This document shows positions 45,608 through 57,653 of a DNA stretch of 64,000 nucleotides, one piece after another (the stretch's first letter is position 1; each line of letters starts with the position of its first letter). The notes beneath the pieces were generated by a model. That model saw nothing but the letters and a program-made list of their open reading frames with translations. It did no database searches and was not told the DNA's origin. The translations under genes and the position numbers were made by a program. The stretch is from Paragyromitra xinjiangensis (lineage: Eukaryota > Ascomycota > Pezizomycetes > Pezizales > Discinaceae): assembly GCA_038503065.1 (NCBI GenBank), contig JBCAMK010000013.1, forward strand, positions 1,488,001 through 1,552,000. The letters are read 5' to 3'.

Positions 45608-48600
45608 GATAAAGGAGAGCGGTAATGGAACTATTACAGATCGCCTCGAGGAGAGTCTCTAGCCGAATACACGGTCCTCAACCCTTTGGACTAACGAATT
45701 TTCGCGGGAGCCCTCGAGAAAGCTTCTACTATCTTCTGGGTGAACCAGCTGTTCGAATATATCACTCGGAACCGGAGAGGTTTTTTTGGAAAAGATTTCT
45801 GGCAACTTTTTTGGATTGGCGCTATGAGTATAGGAAGGCTGTCAGGTTTATCACACTTGAGTAAATTCCTTTACGCGCAACACTACATGTACTTTGGAAA
45901 CACAGCTAATGGTCACAAGTAATGGATTTTTGTGTGACTTCGTGGTCACGACGCGCTATCTCACGATTGTCGGTATATGATCCAATCGATACCATAATCC
46001 TCGATACCACCGGACACTGGGAGCCGGAGAATACGAGGAGTGCGCTCCGGGGCGGAGTCTTACCGAGATCGGTTGCCCAGAAGTCACAAGAGATTCTTAT
46101 CCCGTAGACTATCACTCGCGGTGGGCTTAGTATTCAAAATCGGGCTTTCAATACTATTCTAGACTATATATACTTAGCGAGTTGTGATTTCCTTCTTCTC
46201 TTTTCGTCTGAGGCATGACAAAGTCGGGGTGATAGATTTCTGAGGATCCAAACAACTACATGTAGGTAACAAAACAACACATCGACAATATACAGTCCCA
46301 AATTAACTGGAGGGTGTCACATCATCCATATCACCCGCTATGGAATCTAAATAAGGAGTGAAATTTTTCACAGAGCTAGGGGTTGTTGCATCAAAGTGTC
46401 CGAGGAGGGATGTTATGTATTTCTTGCTTCGCGATTGAGGACTGGGTTTGCTTTTGAGTGGGGAGGGGATCTTACTAGGGGCTTTATCCTAGTTAGGCAT
46501 GATAGCAGGGTAACTAATTTTGGCCAACAGCAGCGCCCCTCTAAGTATGCTACTAAGTAAATGCAAATGATTTCAATGATTAGCAGTGATCCCACTATAA
46601 TACATGTAGTTATCATTTGGCGTAAAGAATCTTAACCCTGAAAGGTTGGCTGGTTGCTACGAAAGTATTGGTGCGTAGAGTTGTTGCTTTGTACTAGTAG
46701 CAGGTGACCAGCTAAACGAACTCGCAACCGTAGAATGAATACTGAATCCCAAGCGTCAGCACAAAGGAATCTCCAAAACCAGTCACTCCAAGGCCAATCA
46801 ATCAACTAATTTTCATCGTTCCCTCGCATAGCAGCCAGAAAACGATGAAAAGAAAAAAAGGCTTCAACCGAAAAGTGTAAGCAGTTGAAGCCTGAGAGAA
46901 CAAAAGTAAATTTAGCAATGCAATCCATCAAGATATACTATTAGCGAACCTTAGTCCCCGGTGAAGAGGACCAGGACCTACCCACAACGCGCGCCTCTCT
47001 ACTAAGGAGCCAACCACAGTGTTACCCATAGGCAAGCTCTAGGCTACGCTTCCTGGCATCTTTTGGCCAGCTCCCTCAGGCATAGAGAGGCGACTACCCC
47101 AAATTAAACCCGATCGAGGCCACAGGGTATCCTCAAAATGGGTTGCTTCCAGGACTACTGGCCAGCATCAGCGGCAGAAGCCTGCGAGAGAACAAGTCCC
47201 CCAGGGCACAACTTCCGGCGATGGACTAACGTTTGTACCTGGACCCAGATTGATATTCCCCTGTTTGCCGAGTTTTTGAGACCTAGGCAGAGCTTGTATA
47301 CTTCCCAGCCAGTACTCGGCGTGGTGTTCCGTGAAGAGACAACGGAATGCATTGTAGATGAGTTATGAAGGAGGAAGGGAGGTGTGGAGGGGGAGGGGTA
47401 CTTATAGCCTTTCCTGCCAAGAGATTGGCGGGGAATTTCATTGGTGGAGGTAGTGCCCAGGCGGCCAAAATTGATCTTAGTCTTCTGGCTGGCTGAAAAC
47501 CTCCCTAGTCTGGGTTTTGGTGGTAGCGATACGTTATCATCAGTGGTTCGAAGTTACATGTAATCTTGTGCAGTTGCGTGGGGTTTGAAGTGTCCAGTCA
47601 CTGCGGCGGGAGTGTGCCCACTCAAATCTTTCTTCCTCCACTGTTACTCGGGATCGGGGATTCGTATTGCAAAGGAAACACCTATAACCGTTATTATCAG
47701 TTGTTTCCACTACGTTCATGGAATCTCACTCGCATGTTTATTTGCACGATTCTGGTTCTCGTGTCAGATCTACATGCAGTAGCGAAGCTTGGTGTCTCTT
47801 TACAACCGCCAACACAGACCTCCTACCTCCAAAAGAACTTTCCCACTTTTTAAAGATTTTATCCGAAACTCTCACGGCAGGAGACGGCGTTTCTAGCTAG
47901 GGAAAAAACGACTGTGTCTGAAAGCAACGCTCACGGAATCCCTGAATGCATAAGAAGGGATGGGATTGAGCAACAGCGACTTGGAACTCTTTACACTCGC
48001 TATCAATCTTACTTACCACAACCCATGGATGCCTACTACTGCCCATCGCTCCTAGGCTGTCCAACCATCAAAACCTCTCAAACTCTCGCTACAACTTATC
48101 ATCCCAACTCCACGAGCCTTATTGAGACTTAACCACCATTTCAGAGCCAGCAATCCTGATCAAAAAGTTCAAGCCAGACACAAGGTATTCATCATCTCCA
48201 AGTCCTCCACAAAGGCAATTGAATCGTTGATGAGCCTCCATCAATCTCGCTGAGTTTAGGGTTATCATTATTACAGATCAGAGTGGAACAAACCTTCTGG
48301 CAAAAGTTCATCCTATCAATCACCAACCTGAGCATCCAATCTAAGACCAACACGTTCGACCTGTCGAACCTACCCCACTACCTCTCTCTCTCAACTCGTC
48401 CTTCAACCATCTAGAATTCCTTTCTATCTTGTCCAAACGGCTGAAGACTCCTCTGAGAGCATACGAAGCATGACGGACATCTCTCGTCCCATCTCTCTCA
48501 CCACCTATGGCCCCTCCCTCGGAACCCTCCAGCATCCTACAATCAAGGGCTGTGAGGAAGCGAAGCGCAAACATTCTACTCCGGTGGGTCTTCACGAGGG

Positions 48601-51225
48601 CTTATAAAGGATGGGGGAATGGGAGAAGGTATTTACCAGGCGATAGAAATATAGAGGAGACAAAGCTGAATTTACAGCACTGAGAAAGAAGACGAAAACC
48701 GCAACTTCCGCTCAGGTTCGTAGCCTTCATCCGGATGCAGAGTCCATTAGGCATACAACATGGCAATACACACTAGGCTTTTCAGCTGCAGGGGAAAAAG
48801 GGGAGGAAAAACCGGACCTGGAGATGGAAGAGCTGATGAGAAAACGTCAGCGTCAGAGATTGACACTACCACCCATTGTTTCGCAGGCGGTGCTGTGTGC
48901 TTAAGAAAATGAAAGGCTAGGGACGATAATAACAATGGCTAAAGAGAAAAGATCCGAGGAAAGGAGGAGGTGGGAGAAGTCGTATCCTTGGTATTTACCT
49001 TCTTTCTGGAAAGCAAAGGATTCGGATCAAACTCTCTGGAAAAAGTAATATTCATCCCTATTGTCGAGCCATTCGGAGAAAATACAAGCTGTTTGTTGTG
49101 GCTGAAAATTTTTTCGCAGGCTGGTGCTTTTTGGTATGATTTCTCCCAACTTGTGCGGGGCGTCCATAACAGACCTGGGATGGCCTACGACATTGCGCGA
49201 CGAACCTTCCAGACAACTGACATACTACCTCTCAGAATCGCCATCAGCGCCTTCATCCTATCAACATGCTTCGTAGTAAGTTGGTGTAATATGGGCCGAC
49301 CGACCAGGATCCCATTGTGGCGTACGAGGGCAAATATTGGGCAGCACAGGAGTAGGTATTTGAGAACGAACTGGCTCTTGCATCTTATAGATCCAGGCCG
49401 AGTAACGTGTTAAATGAAAAATATGGGCTGACCTCCGATAATAGATGTTTTGCGGCGTTCCGAAGACCCAGAATAGAAATTCAGCACTCGCCGATGTACC
49501 TGGTCATGGGCGCCGCCGACGTAGCTCGGAAAAGCTGAGAATATAAACTACGTTTATCTAGAGCAGTGGCGTGATTTTTTCTAAGGATGTTCTCCGAGAC
49601 CGGGTCCGCGATTTTCCTCGGTGTCAAATTTTCCGTTACCGAGTTTGGCAAGAGTTGGGAAGCGAATGCAGGGATTATTGCATGGCGTGTTCGATTAGAT
49701 CACACCATAACCTTCTTTCCTATCAACTACGTTGCCACAAAGATACATTATTTGTGGTGTGGGGGTTGGCTTCCACCTGCGAGATTTCTTTGGGAGTGGC
49801 CTGATTCCAGTTCTTTCCTCCTCGTGAGTGCGAGTGACAGATGGAGAGAACCAACGCAAGTATCTGGTGCAGCTTGCCTATGCATACCTGTCATATTTTT
49901 CTTTCTCGTACCCTGCACGTTGCGATAAGGTTTTATGGAGCCTCAATTCAACCCCTGCTTGTGCATTCCTGCGTGATGGTAGTGACAATGAACACTCGTT
50001 TTTTCCGTAGAATTTTCGTGATGCCCGTTAGATGTACGCATTATCCATGAGGCTAGACCCATTGATGGGGATATATAATGGTGTCCTCGACACAGCGGGT
50101 GACTTCAATCATTAACCTCGTTTGTTAACAACTTACCTACTACCATTATTACTTCGGTATCAACTCCATCTTATAGGAGAAACCGCCATCTACACGGTCT
50201 CTCTACTACCAACAATGGTTGAAAAAGAGCCAACATCCACTAGCTCACCGCAAGAGCACCCAATTTCTACCTTAGCTGCAGACCTCGAAAAAGCCCCTCA
50301 ATCCTATGATCACATCTCCACAGCTCGTCTCCTTCGTCGCGTTGACCTTCGACTTGTGCCCATCCTCTCCGCGCTGTATCTCCTCTGCTTCTTATGTCGC
50401 CAGAACATTGGAAATGCAAAGACCTACCATATGTCATCGGATCTCTCGTTGACGACGCAACAGTATCAAATTGCGTTGACGACCTTCTTTCTTACATATT
50501 CAACATTCGATATTCCTTGTAATATCCTACTAAAGAAGTTGAGACCGAGCGTATGGCTACCATTGATTACGTTTCTGAGTGGTGTTGTCACAATTTGTAT
50601 GGGACTTGTGAAAGGTGCGGATGAGCTAATTGTGGTTCGTCTAATTTTGGGCATGACTGAGGTGAGTGGAATCACAGCTTGTGCTTAATTGAGTACATAC
50701 TCATCATTCGATTAGTGCGGTTTATTTCCTGGTGTTGCCTACGTTATCACTATGTGGTACTGCAAAAAAGAAGCACAATTCCGACAAGCACTCTTCTTCT
50801 GTGCTGCCAGGTAATTCCCTAAACCCATTCATCCAACCAATCTACTAACACTCTTTAGTATGGCAGGTGCCTTTGCCGGTCTCCTTGCGGTTGGTCTCAC
50901 CAAAATGGACGGCCTAGGCCACTACGAAGGTTGGCGCTGGATTCTCATAATCGAAGGACTCCTCACGATCCTCGTCGCGCTCCTCGCCTTCTTCCTCGTC
51001 CTCGACTACCCCTCCACCTCCTCCTTCCTAACACCTGTCGAAAAAGCCTTCCTCCTACACCGTCTCGAAGCCGATGAATTCGGCGAAGAAGAAGACAGCC
51101 TCACCAAAGACGAAAAAGCGAAAATCCACACTGATATTCCGCGACGCAAGATATTTAAAGCGGTGTTTACTGACTGGCATATATACGCGCACATCTTTGT
51201 CTTCTGGGGCATCTGCTGTCCACTA

Positions 51226-53470
51226 ACGTATTTCACCGTGTACCCGCAAATCACCGTGTAACCGCCTCGCCAAAATCTCAAAAAATTATTTAGCGAAAAA
51301 TATTATCTGCGTGGCCTTAATGTCCTCCGGCTACTAGATTCCCCATTTCCTTCGCTTCTCTCTCTTATTACATATTCCTTGACTTTTTGTGATCGGGGTG
51401 GTGTGTAGATGGGAGGAAATTCATCATCATCGTCACTGTAAATCTCATCTACCTCCTCCCACTGACACTCCGAGTCCTCCCCTGAATCTATTACTACAAC
51501 AGGTTCCGGGATTATAACAACTTTTTTCTTTGGTCTGCCGCGTGGTTTACCAGTTCCTGCTTCTGATTTAGAGGTGGCTTTTGATTTTCCAGATGTTGCA
51601 GAACTTGCAACTTTTGCAGCTGCCTTCTGTTCTTTAACTCGTTCTCTTTCTTCCCATTCTTCCCGCAAGCGAACCACATCTTCTGAGCTAACAACTAATG
51701 CTTTTGAAAGTACTTTTCTGCTGTGTACTTTTGAGGAGTCGGCTGCTGCTTTATTTTTTTTCCGAAGATACTCAAGCTCTTGTTGTAAAATCACAACCTG
51801 AGCGGATGCTTCAGCAGCAGCAGTAGCGAGTTTTTGGACCATTGATTTAACATGTTTTTTCTTCGGTGTCTCATCACTAAGGAGTGCTAGCGTATGCCGA
51901 GTATGTGAAGCAATGCTTTTTCCATGGCGAGGGGTACGAGGTACACTGTTGTCACGCTTTTCAATGTTCTCGGCAGCTTTTGCAATACTTGATTGCACAA
52001 CTCGGCGTGGGTTGAAAGGATGAATGCCAGTAGTTTCGAATGCACTCAATATGTTTTTCTTTGTGTAGGTAAGATTTCGTGCAAGTAGAAGAAGACTAAA
52101 AAGGTGTCAAAATAAATATTTTTGAAGGGTTAGGGTTTACTAACGGGTAAAAGGTTCCTTTATGAATTCCTACATTCCCATTTTGAAGCCACCCATCAAG
52201 AACCGTACCATAATTTCGTTGAAGAGGACCAAAGAGACCGACATCTAAAGGCTGAAGTAGATGTGTAGAATGCGCTGGAAGGCAAAGGGGAATTATGTTA
52301 TGTGCTAAACAAAACTCAAAAAACTGCCAAGTGCAATGCGACACATGTCCATCAAGAATTAAAAGACGGGGCTTTCCAGCTGCTCTATAAATTAATTAGT
52401 TTAATGTAATAATAGCTATGTTTGCAGGAAGGAATAGACTTACCGTTCTGCAGTATTTGGTTCAAAATTTTTCTCTAAATAATCCAGACCGATTTTGCTA
52501 TTTGACCACCCAGTTGGTGACCGGCTAAAGTAGGTATTGTCTCCCTTCTTTACCAATGCATGCCATCCAGCATATTGTGCTTCGCCTTTGTAAACAATAG
52601 TAGGAGGTATAACAAAACCACCAGCGGATACAGTTTCAAGAACTGTAATTAGTTCACGTTGTCCATCCTGGGTTTTGAAGTTTCGTTTTTTTCCTCTGCG
52701 GCAAATGATCTTGACCCGTCCTGAACGACCCATGAGAAAGCCTTTTTCATCCATGTTGTAGATATTTTCAGGCAATATACCGTGCTCTTCAATAACTTTC
52801 CGAAGCTGTTATCAAGTTAGTTATACATTTTTGTAAAGTACTTGAAGTTAATCATGATGGAAGTCTTACTTTATCAAAAAAGTCACGAAGAACTTGTGGA
52901 TTGCTAGCATATGATCGCTGTTTATCTAGGCGAGTAGCAAACTTAGAAGCAAGCTCAGGATGTCGTGAAAGATATCGAGTAAGCCAGTTTTTCCCAAGGG
53001 TGGGTGTTGCAATCCCATGACTGCGCAGGAAGTCTAAAGCCATGTCTTTTACATACTGATGCTGTGGAGGAAATCCCCAGTCATCCAGCCTTAAAATCCA
53101 CCCTTTGATAGCATTTTCTTCGCTAGGACTAAATTTCTGTTGAGGAATACGAGCTTTTTGGCGGCTGAGTGTTCCTCCTAACCGATCTTTCAAAGTGCTG
53201 AAGGCCAAACCGTGTGCTTCCGCTGCTTCACTAATTTCACTAAATTTACCCGAGTCCAGGTCCTTTGTTGCATCTTGCACTCGCTTTTCAAAGTCTTCCT
53301 TCTTTTTCTGATGAGGGCGACCCATATTGAATCGATTTTGATGAACTTCGGGATGTGTTTGAGGTTGCGTTGGCTTTTGGAAGAGGTTCTATTGCGGGGT
53401 ATCATTGAAGAATTTGCTTACTAATCACGAACGGTTACACGGTGATTTGCGGGTACACGGTAAAATACGT
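51226..53470 (-). mobile_element. Fot1/pogo-family DNA transposon, apparently complete (2245 bp)
   Basis: The left end ACGTATTTCACCGTGTACCC and the reversed right end ACGTATTTTACCGTGTACCC continue as inverted repeats to TGTAACC, about 37 bp with one mismatch. TA dinucleotides flank both ends (51224-51225 and 53471-53472), the standard target duplication of this superfamily. CACCGTGTA is repeated within each end, perhaps the transposase binding site. One open transposase gene fills the interior. The near-identical ends indicate a recent insertion. Confidence 0.93.
51303..53325 (-). CDS. pogo/Fot1-type transposase (CENP-B HTH + DDE)
   Basis: Exons 53325-52870, 52805-52444, 52384-52145 and 52095-51303 join in frame to 616 codons plus stop. 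Introns are 64, 59 and 49 nt with donors GTAAGA, GTAAGT and GTTAGT. The N-terminal ~150 residues contain Psq-like and CENP-B-type helix-turn-helix regions (AAEAHGLAFSTLKDRLGG, then FLRSHGIATPTLGKNWLTRY). The catalytic triad is visible as IYNMDEKGF, LLILDGHVSH and QPLDVGLFGPL. The spacing of the last two Asp is 35 residues (DD35D). The C-terminal part has a coiled coil and an AT-hook (GKPRGRPKKK). All three catalytic Asp are present and no frame is broken, so the protein could be active. Confidence 0.88.
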
Positions 53471-54144
53471 TATACTCCATCTCACTATGTCTTCCTAGCA
53501 TTGTCAAGGAACTCGGATACACAAGTACCCAAGCGAACCTCCTCACGATCCCGATCTATGTGACTGCATGTCTGTTCTCACTGCTCACGGCATTCTTCTC
53601 AGATCGTACGGGGAAGAGAGCACTATTTATTGCAGTAGGATACTCAGTGATGTTCATCGGCTTCCTCATCGCGGCCGTTAGGCCAGCATCATCACCAGGT
53701 GTTGCATACGTGGGTGTATTTATTGCTGCGTGTGGGATCTACCCTGCTTTCCCGGGAATGATTACCTGGGCGAGTAATAACCTTGCCTCGAGCGGGAAAC
53801 GGGGGATTGGCATGGCGTTACATATTGGGATGGGATCCTTCGGAGGGGCAATGGGTGCGAACTTTTATAGAGTACAGGATGCACCGATGTATCATCTCGG
53901 CCATTTTTTGAATCTGGGGTTTGTGGTTTTGGGAGGTTGTGCGATTGCAGGAATATATTGGAGCTATGGGAGGGAAAATGCCGTGCGGGAAAGGAGGTGT
54001 GGAGAACTGGTTGCAGAGTTGGAGAGGGCTGTGGAGGCGGATAGGGAGGGGGAGGAGAGGCTGAGGAGGGAGTTTTTGGTGAGGAAGGAGGAGAGTTTGG
54101 CGCATGAAGGGGATGGGAGCGTGTGGTTTAGGTATACTCTATGA

Positions 54145-54861
54145 TTGGTATTAGCTGTATGAAGATATGAAAGGCGTCTTGGTATTTTCCCAGACCATTC
54201 AGATTAGGGACGTTTACTTGTTTATGATATGGTTTTAGATATCTGTTTTAAAATATGCGTTGATGATATAGACCTCAACAAGTACTTTAGATAAGAAGAA
54301 CTATCTGAATTCAGAATACCCTGTTGGCCAGGTTGTTGTGGGACAAAGTGCTGAGATGTCGATATCTACAAAAAAACCTATCTTAGAAATTTCTTACACT
54401 AATAATTCATCTTCTAATGAGTGTACTTACAACACTAACACTTCTCTCATTACTAATCGCTCTAGGATGGGTTCAACAACATGTGAGATCCGCATAAATA
54501 TCGAGTGACAAACAACCCGAATCCACTAAAAAGCTTGTCTCGAACCAGCCTCTGGGGCTCTGCCCCAGAAGAAACACACTAATCCTAATTGGGTTTGGTT
54601 CGAGACAACTAAAAAGCCCTGTGCCAACAGTGCCGACCCTTTTTGTCCACAAGTAGTAGGTTTATCTACTGCTGAGGCTTTATATTACATAAAACCTGCA
54701 TAAACGCAAAACTTGCAGTTTTTGTAGTATAAAATAATTAGCTAACATCGAATTCAAACTACTACTGAGTACTTCATGATCAATAAATTAGTAAATCGCT
54801 GCTGCGAGCGTGTCGTATGAGTGATATTTTATGATCACCATACTGTTAATCAGTGCAGAGG
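54145..54861. other. Intergenic between split MFS gene and LINE
   Basis: 3' flank of the transporter with the 74-bp micro-MITE at 54535-54608. No gene supported. Confidence 0.5.
54535..54608 (-). mobile_element. Mutator-like micro-MITE, 74 bp
   Basis: Perfect 13-bp terminal inverted repeats TTGTCTCGAACCA and perfect 9-bp duplications CTAAAAAGC at 54526-54534 and 54609-54617. In reverse orientation it aligns with the element at 33392-33471, apart from a different centre. Perfect ends suggest that it moved recently. Confidence 0.85.
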
Positions 54862-55310
54862 ATCTCCGACAGAACAACAACACGGTTAGGACAAATTTTC
54901 GAAAATAATTCAACAACCAGCAGTCAGAACAATAAGCAGAGCAGATATTCGGAATCAGCAGCATCTTCTTCATCAGTATACCCCTCTGTGAAAATCCAAC
55001 TCACCTTTCACAGATTTTGGGTGTTTCTACCTTATCTTTTGGGTGGCACCCCACCAAAATTGGCCCATTCTCCCCCAATTTTCGGGTTTTTTAGCACTTA
55101 CACAACAACCACAAGGCACAGCAAAGAGAAAATTTAGGAGAAGCTGCAGCTAATACAGACAGAGACAACCAGCTACTTTGTTTTGATAGAACTGATAAAA
55201 TACAGCTTCAACTTAGGAAAATCTCGGCGGAAATTTGAAACCTAACCCATCCAAGGACAGCGCATCACAAAACTGCCAAGACTTCTAGCACCTTCCGGAA
55301 GGTACAAGAC

Positions 55311-55385
55311 AGATAATCAAAGATAAGATTGATAAGATAAAACCGATCAGATAAGATCAACCAGACAAGACAAGATTATATAAAA
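55311..55385 (+). promoter_or_regulatory. GATA-motif cluster and TATA box in LINE 5' region
   Basis: Five GATAA motifs occur in 43 bp (55312-55354), followed 22 bp later by TATATAAAA (55377-55385). ORF1 starts 124 bp after the TATA box. GATAA is the site of fungal GATA factors such as the nitrogen regulators AreA/NIT2. Whether transcription starts here is not known; a start here would leave out the first ~540 bases of the element. Confidence 0.45.
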
Positions 55386-55508
55386 GTCCCCCAGTAGTAT
55401 ATGCCTACAGTTATTAGCTGGGCTGTCGTACTTACTATTTTCTACAGAATACTAAAGAAAGAAATCACAGCCACTGCCGTCATAGGCTTACTAATATAAA
55501 AAGAAAAA

Positions 55509-57653
55509 ATGAATAAAGTAGGAGCATGGGGAAGAACAGCGACAATTAATGGCACCAAGTACGAAGTATTTATGAAATACACCGGCGTTTGCCATACAGG
55601 ATACCCCGGATACGCCAGAGCACTGGCAGGACCCGAGTACGGAAACCTACTAGAGCAGGGAACGAAGTGGTTCGTCCCCAGCGGCATGAGCTTGAGAAGC
55701 AAAAAACCAATCCTGGAAGAAATCGAAGAAGTATTCCTGGACAGAACCACATGGGATGAAGAGAATAAAAACGGAGGTAAAAGAGTGAAAGCAGAGGTGG
55801 TCGAAATTCCAGACAGCATGGAGGAGAGTGACGGGGAGTCACCCATCACAGAACAGGCAGCCACAGGAATCTACGGAGACGGAGGAGCGTGGAACGAACT
55901 TGCACTGCTACCAAGCAGGGAGTCAAGCCCCCTGAGCAGCCAAGCGTCCAGCACAGAAGACATGGACATCCAGATCGAGAAGGTAGAGGCCATGATACAA
56001 GGGGCAAGTAAGGATGTCCACAGAGAAATCATCGAGATAGTCAATGAATACCGAAACAATCACAAGGACGAGTACGACCCAGCAGAAATGGATATCACAC
56101 AAGACAGCAAGGAAGCCCAAAGCAAAGGTAACATAACACCGGATAAAGACTGCGATGCTGACATGATGGAAGTGCAATGGATGGAGACAATGGGGGAAGA
56201 AGACTGGCATGCACTAACGGCACAAGTCATGGAGGGGTACAAAGCTAAAGGAGGAAACGTGAATGAACAGGTTAATGCAAAGGAAGCCCTGGTTAAAGCC
56301 ATCAACGAGGAAAAAGAGTCTAGAAGGGAAAAACGGAAAAGACCAGCAAACGACGTAGGCTCTAAAGCTACACCAGCATCTACAACACGCCGCATACTAG
56401 CAAACACCAAGAGAGTTATCACCGAAAAAGCGATTACAGGCCTGCTAGCCAGCAAGCATGCAAGCGTGAACCCACCGAAAGGCAAAGAACGAGAAGCACC
56501 CAGAACTCGGACACCACAAAGAGGAGAGCCAGCGGGCAAAGAAATGACAATTGAGCAACGAATGGGAGCAATGGAACGAAGAATGGGAACCATGGAATGG
56601 AATGTTAGGGAACTAAAGAAGGAAGTTGAGTATTGGAAAGGGAAATACGAATTCAGCGAACAAGGAAGCAGGAAACCCACAATTGCAGCCAACCGCCCAC
56701 CCCCTCCTCCAGCTATCCCGCATATCGATTACCGTAAAACAACAGCACCAACAAGACCATATACCGCAGCCACTGGGGCAAATAGCGTGCCATTGAGCTA
56801 TGCGCAAACGGCCACCCCACACCGCCCGGTTACCGATCATCAGCAATGGCAAATGGTAGCCAACAAGGATAATACAGCCAGGATCAAAGCAAGAGAAGAA
56901 TACACCAGGCGCACAGTCCAAAGAGAATTAAAAGAAGAAAAAGAGAACGAAGGAGCGGTAATAATCGACATGGGGGACAAACCAGTAGCAGGAGCGTCGC
57001 TAAGCCAAGAGATATTAATTCAAAAAGCAGCCAACATGGGAATTGACAAAACTAGCATTCAAAAGGTCAATACGACAGTCAACGGTAACCTCAAGGTCAT
57101 CATCAAGACGGCAAGCGAAACCAAAACAGTAGTCAGCAAGCTAATGGAACGGGGAGTAAGGTCCCGAACCCTGGAAAGTTGGGCTGGCATAGTAATCTGC
57201 GGATGGAGTGTCAGTGAATGGAAAAACAAGATGCCGGAGCTGGGACAGCTCATTGAGGAGACATGGGGAGTCAAGCTGATGAAAGAACCCAGATGGCTAG
57301 CTAATGATAGAAGCGAAGGAGCCGGAAAGGACAAACAGTCTATTGTCGTACACGTCGCCAAAGCCTCAGACCGAGCAACGATCCTGCAGAACAGAAGCTT
57401 CCAGATGAAGGACAATGAAGGGTACACCATCAGTAAAGGACAACAAGGTTTCGGCATGTGGATGAGGGAATTTACCAAGAACGGAGGAACCAGCAAGGAA
57501 ATCAGATGCAATCGGTGCACAGAAAAGGGACACATGTGGTGGGCATGCAAAAATTTGAAGAAATGCAGTCACTGCGAAGAAGGCCACACTGCATGGGAAC
57601 ATGTTACTCGGGGAATAAGAGGAGACACCAATCCGAAACCCACTCGTAAGTAA
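55509..57653 (+). CDS. LINE ORF1 (Gag-like RNA-binding protein)
   Basis: 714 residues in one exon. The N-terminal ~110 residues form a compact, Gly-rich segment. The middle is acidic and probably disordered. A coiled coil lies near residues 350-380 (MGAMERRMGTMEWNVRELKK). A folded domain spans roughly 490-650. Two zinc knuckles follow at about 672-700: CNRCTEKGHMWWAC (CCHC) and CSHCEEGHTAWEH (CCHH). Such proteins coat the element RNA and support target-primed integration. The stop TAA overlaps the ORF2 start by one base (TAATG), suggesting that ORF2 is translated by termination-reinitiation. Confidence 0.88.
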   Translation: MNKVGAWGRTATINGTKYEVFMKYTGVCHTGYPGYARALAGPEYGNLLEQGTKWFVPSGMSLRSKKPILEEIEEVFLDRTTWDEENKNGGKRVKAEVVEIPDSMEESDGESPITEQAATGIYGDGGAWNELALLPSRESSPLSSQASSTEDMDIQIEKVEAMIQGASKDVHREIIEIVNEYRNNHKDEYDPAEMDITQDSKEAQSKGNITPDKDCDADMMEVQWMETMGEEDWHALTAQVMEGYKAKGGNVNEQVNAKEALVKAINEEKESRREKRKRPANDVGSKATPASTTRRILANTKRVITEKAITGLLASKHASVNPPKGKEREAPRTRTPQRGEPAGKEMTIEQRMGAMERRMGTMEWNVRELKKEVEYWKGKYEFSEQGSRKPTIAANRPPPPPAIPHIDYRKTTAPTRPYTAATGANSVPLSYAQTATPHRPVTDHQQWQMVANKDNTARIKAREEYTRRTVQRELKEEKENEGAVIIDMGDKPVAGASLSQEILIQKAANMGIDKTSIQKVNTTVNGNLKVIIKTASETKTVVSKLMERGVRSRTLESWAGIVICGWSVSEWKNKMPELGQLIEETWGVKLMKEPRWLANDRSEGAGKDKQSIVVHVAKASDRATILQNRSFQMKDNEGYTISKGQQGFGMWMREFTKNGGTSKEIRCNRCTEKGHMWWACKNLKKCSHCEEGHTAWEHVTRGIRGDTNPKPTRK

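Larger units (their letters stand above)
43890..50214. other. Long gene-poor interval rich in small repeats
   Basis: No protein gene is supported over 6.3 kb. It contains the 45.0 kb micro-MITE, the 45.4 kb pogo-type MITE and six exact TACATGTA palindromes. A weakly similar pair lies at 44458-44520 and 46808-46870 (both with CCCTCGC..AGCAGCCAG.AA, then a GAAAAGAAAAA tract). Frames at 47.1-47.4 and 48.3-48.6 kb are too short and featureless to call. Confidence 0.5.
50215..54144 (+). pseudogene. MFS anion/vitamin-type transporter interrupted by a pogo transposon
   Basis: Coding segments are 50215-50661, 50716-50810, 50859-51225 and 53473-54144. Introns of 54 and 48 nt lie between the first three. 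The pogo element (51226-53470) plus one TA copy separates the last two, within one exon. Without the insertion the frame is continuous and gives about 526 residues, normal for the Dal5/Tna1-like ACS family of proton-coupled permeases (allantoate, nicotinate and related anions). Visible features are a cytosolic N-terminus, a first segment with LRLVPILSALYLLCFL, a long central loop after FLVLDYP, and a cytosolic Glu/Arg-rich tail. As it stands, translation enters the transposon and stops about 11 codons later (51259-51261), leaving roughly the N-terminal half. The substrate cannot be inferred. Confidence 0.85.

Noticed and set aside
48341..48595. 84-residue minus frame with a possible helix
   Set aside because: Too short and isolated; no second exon with matching phase was found.
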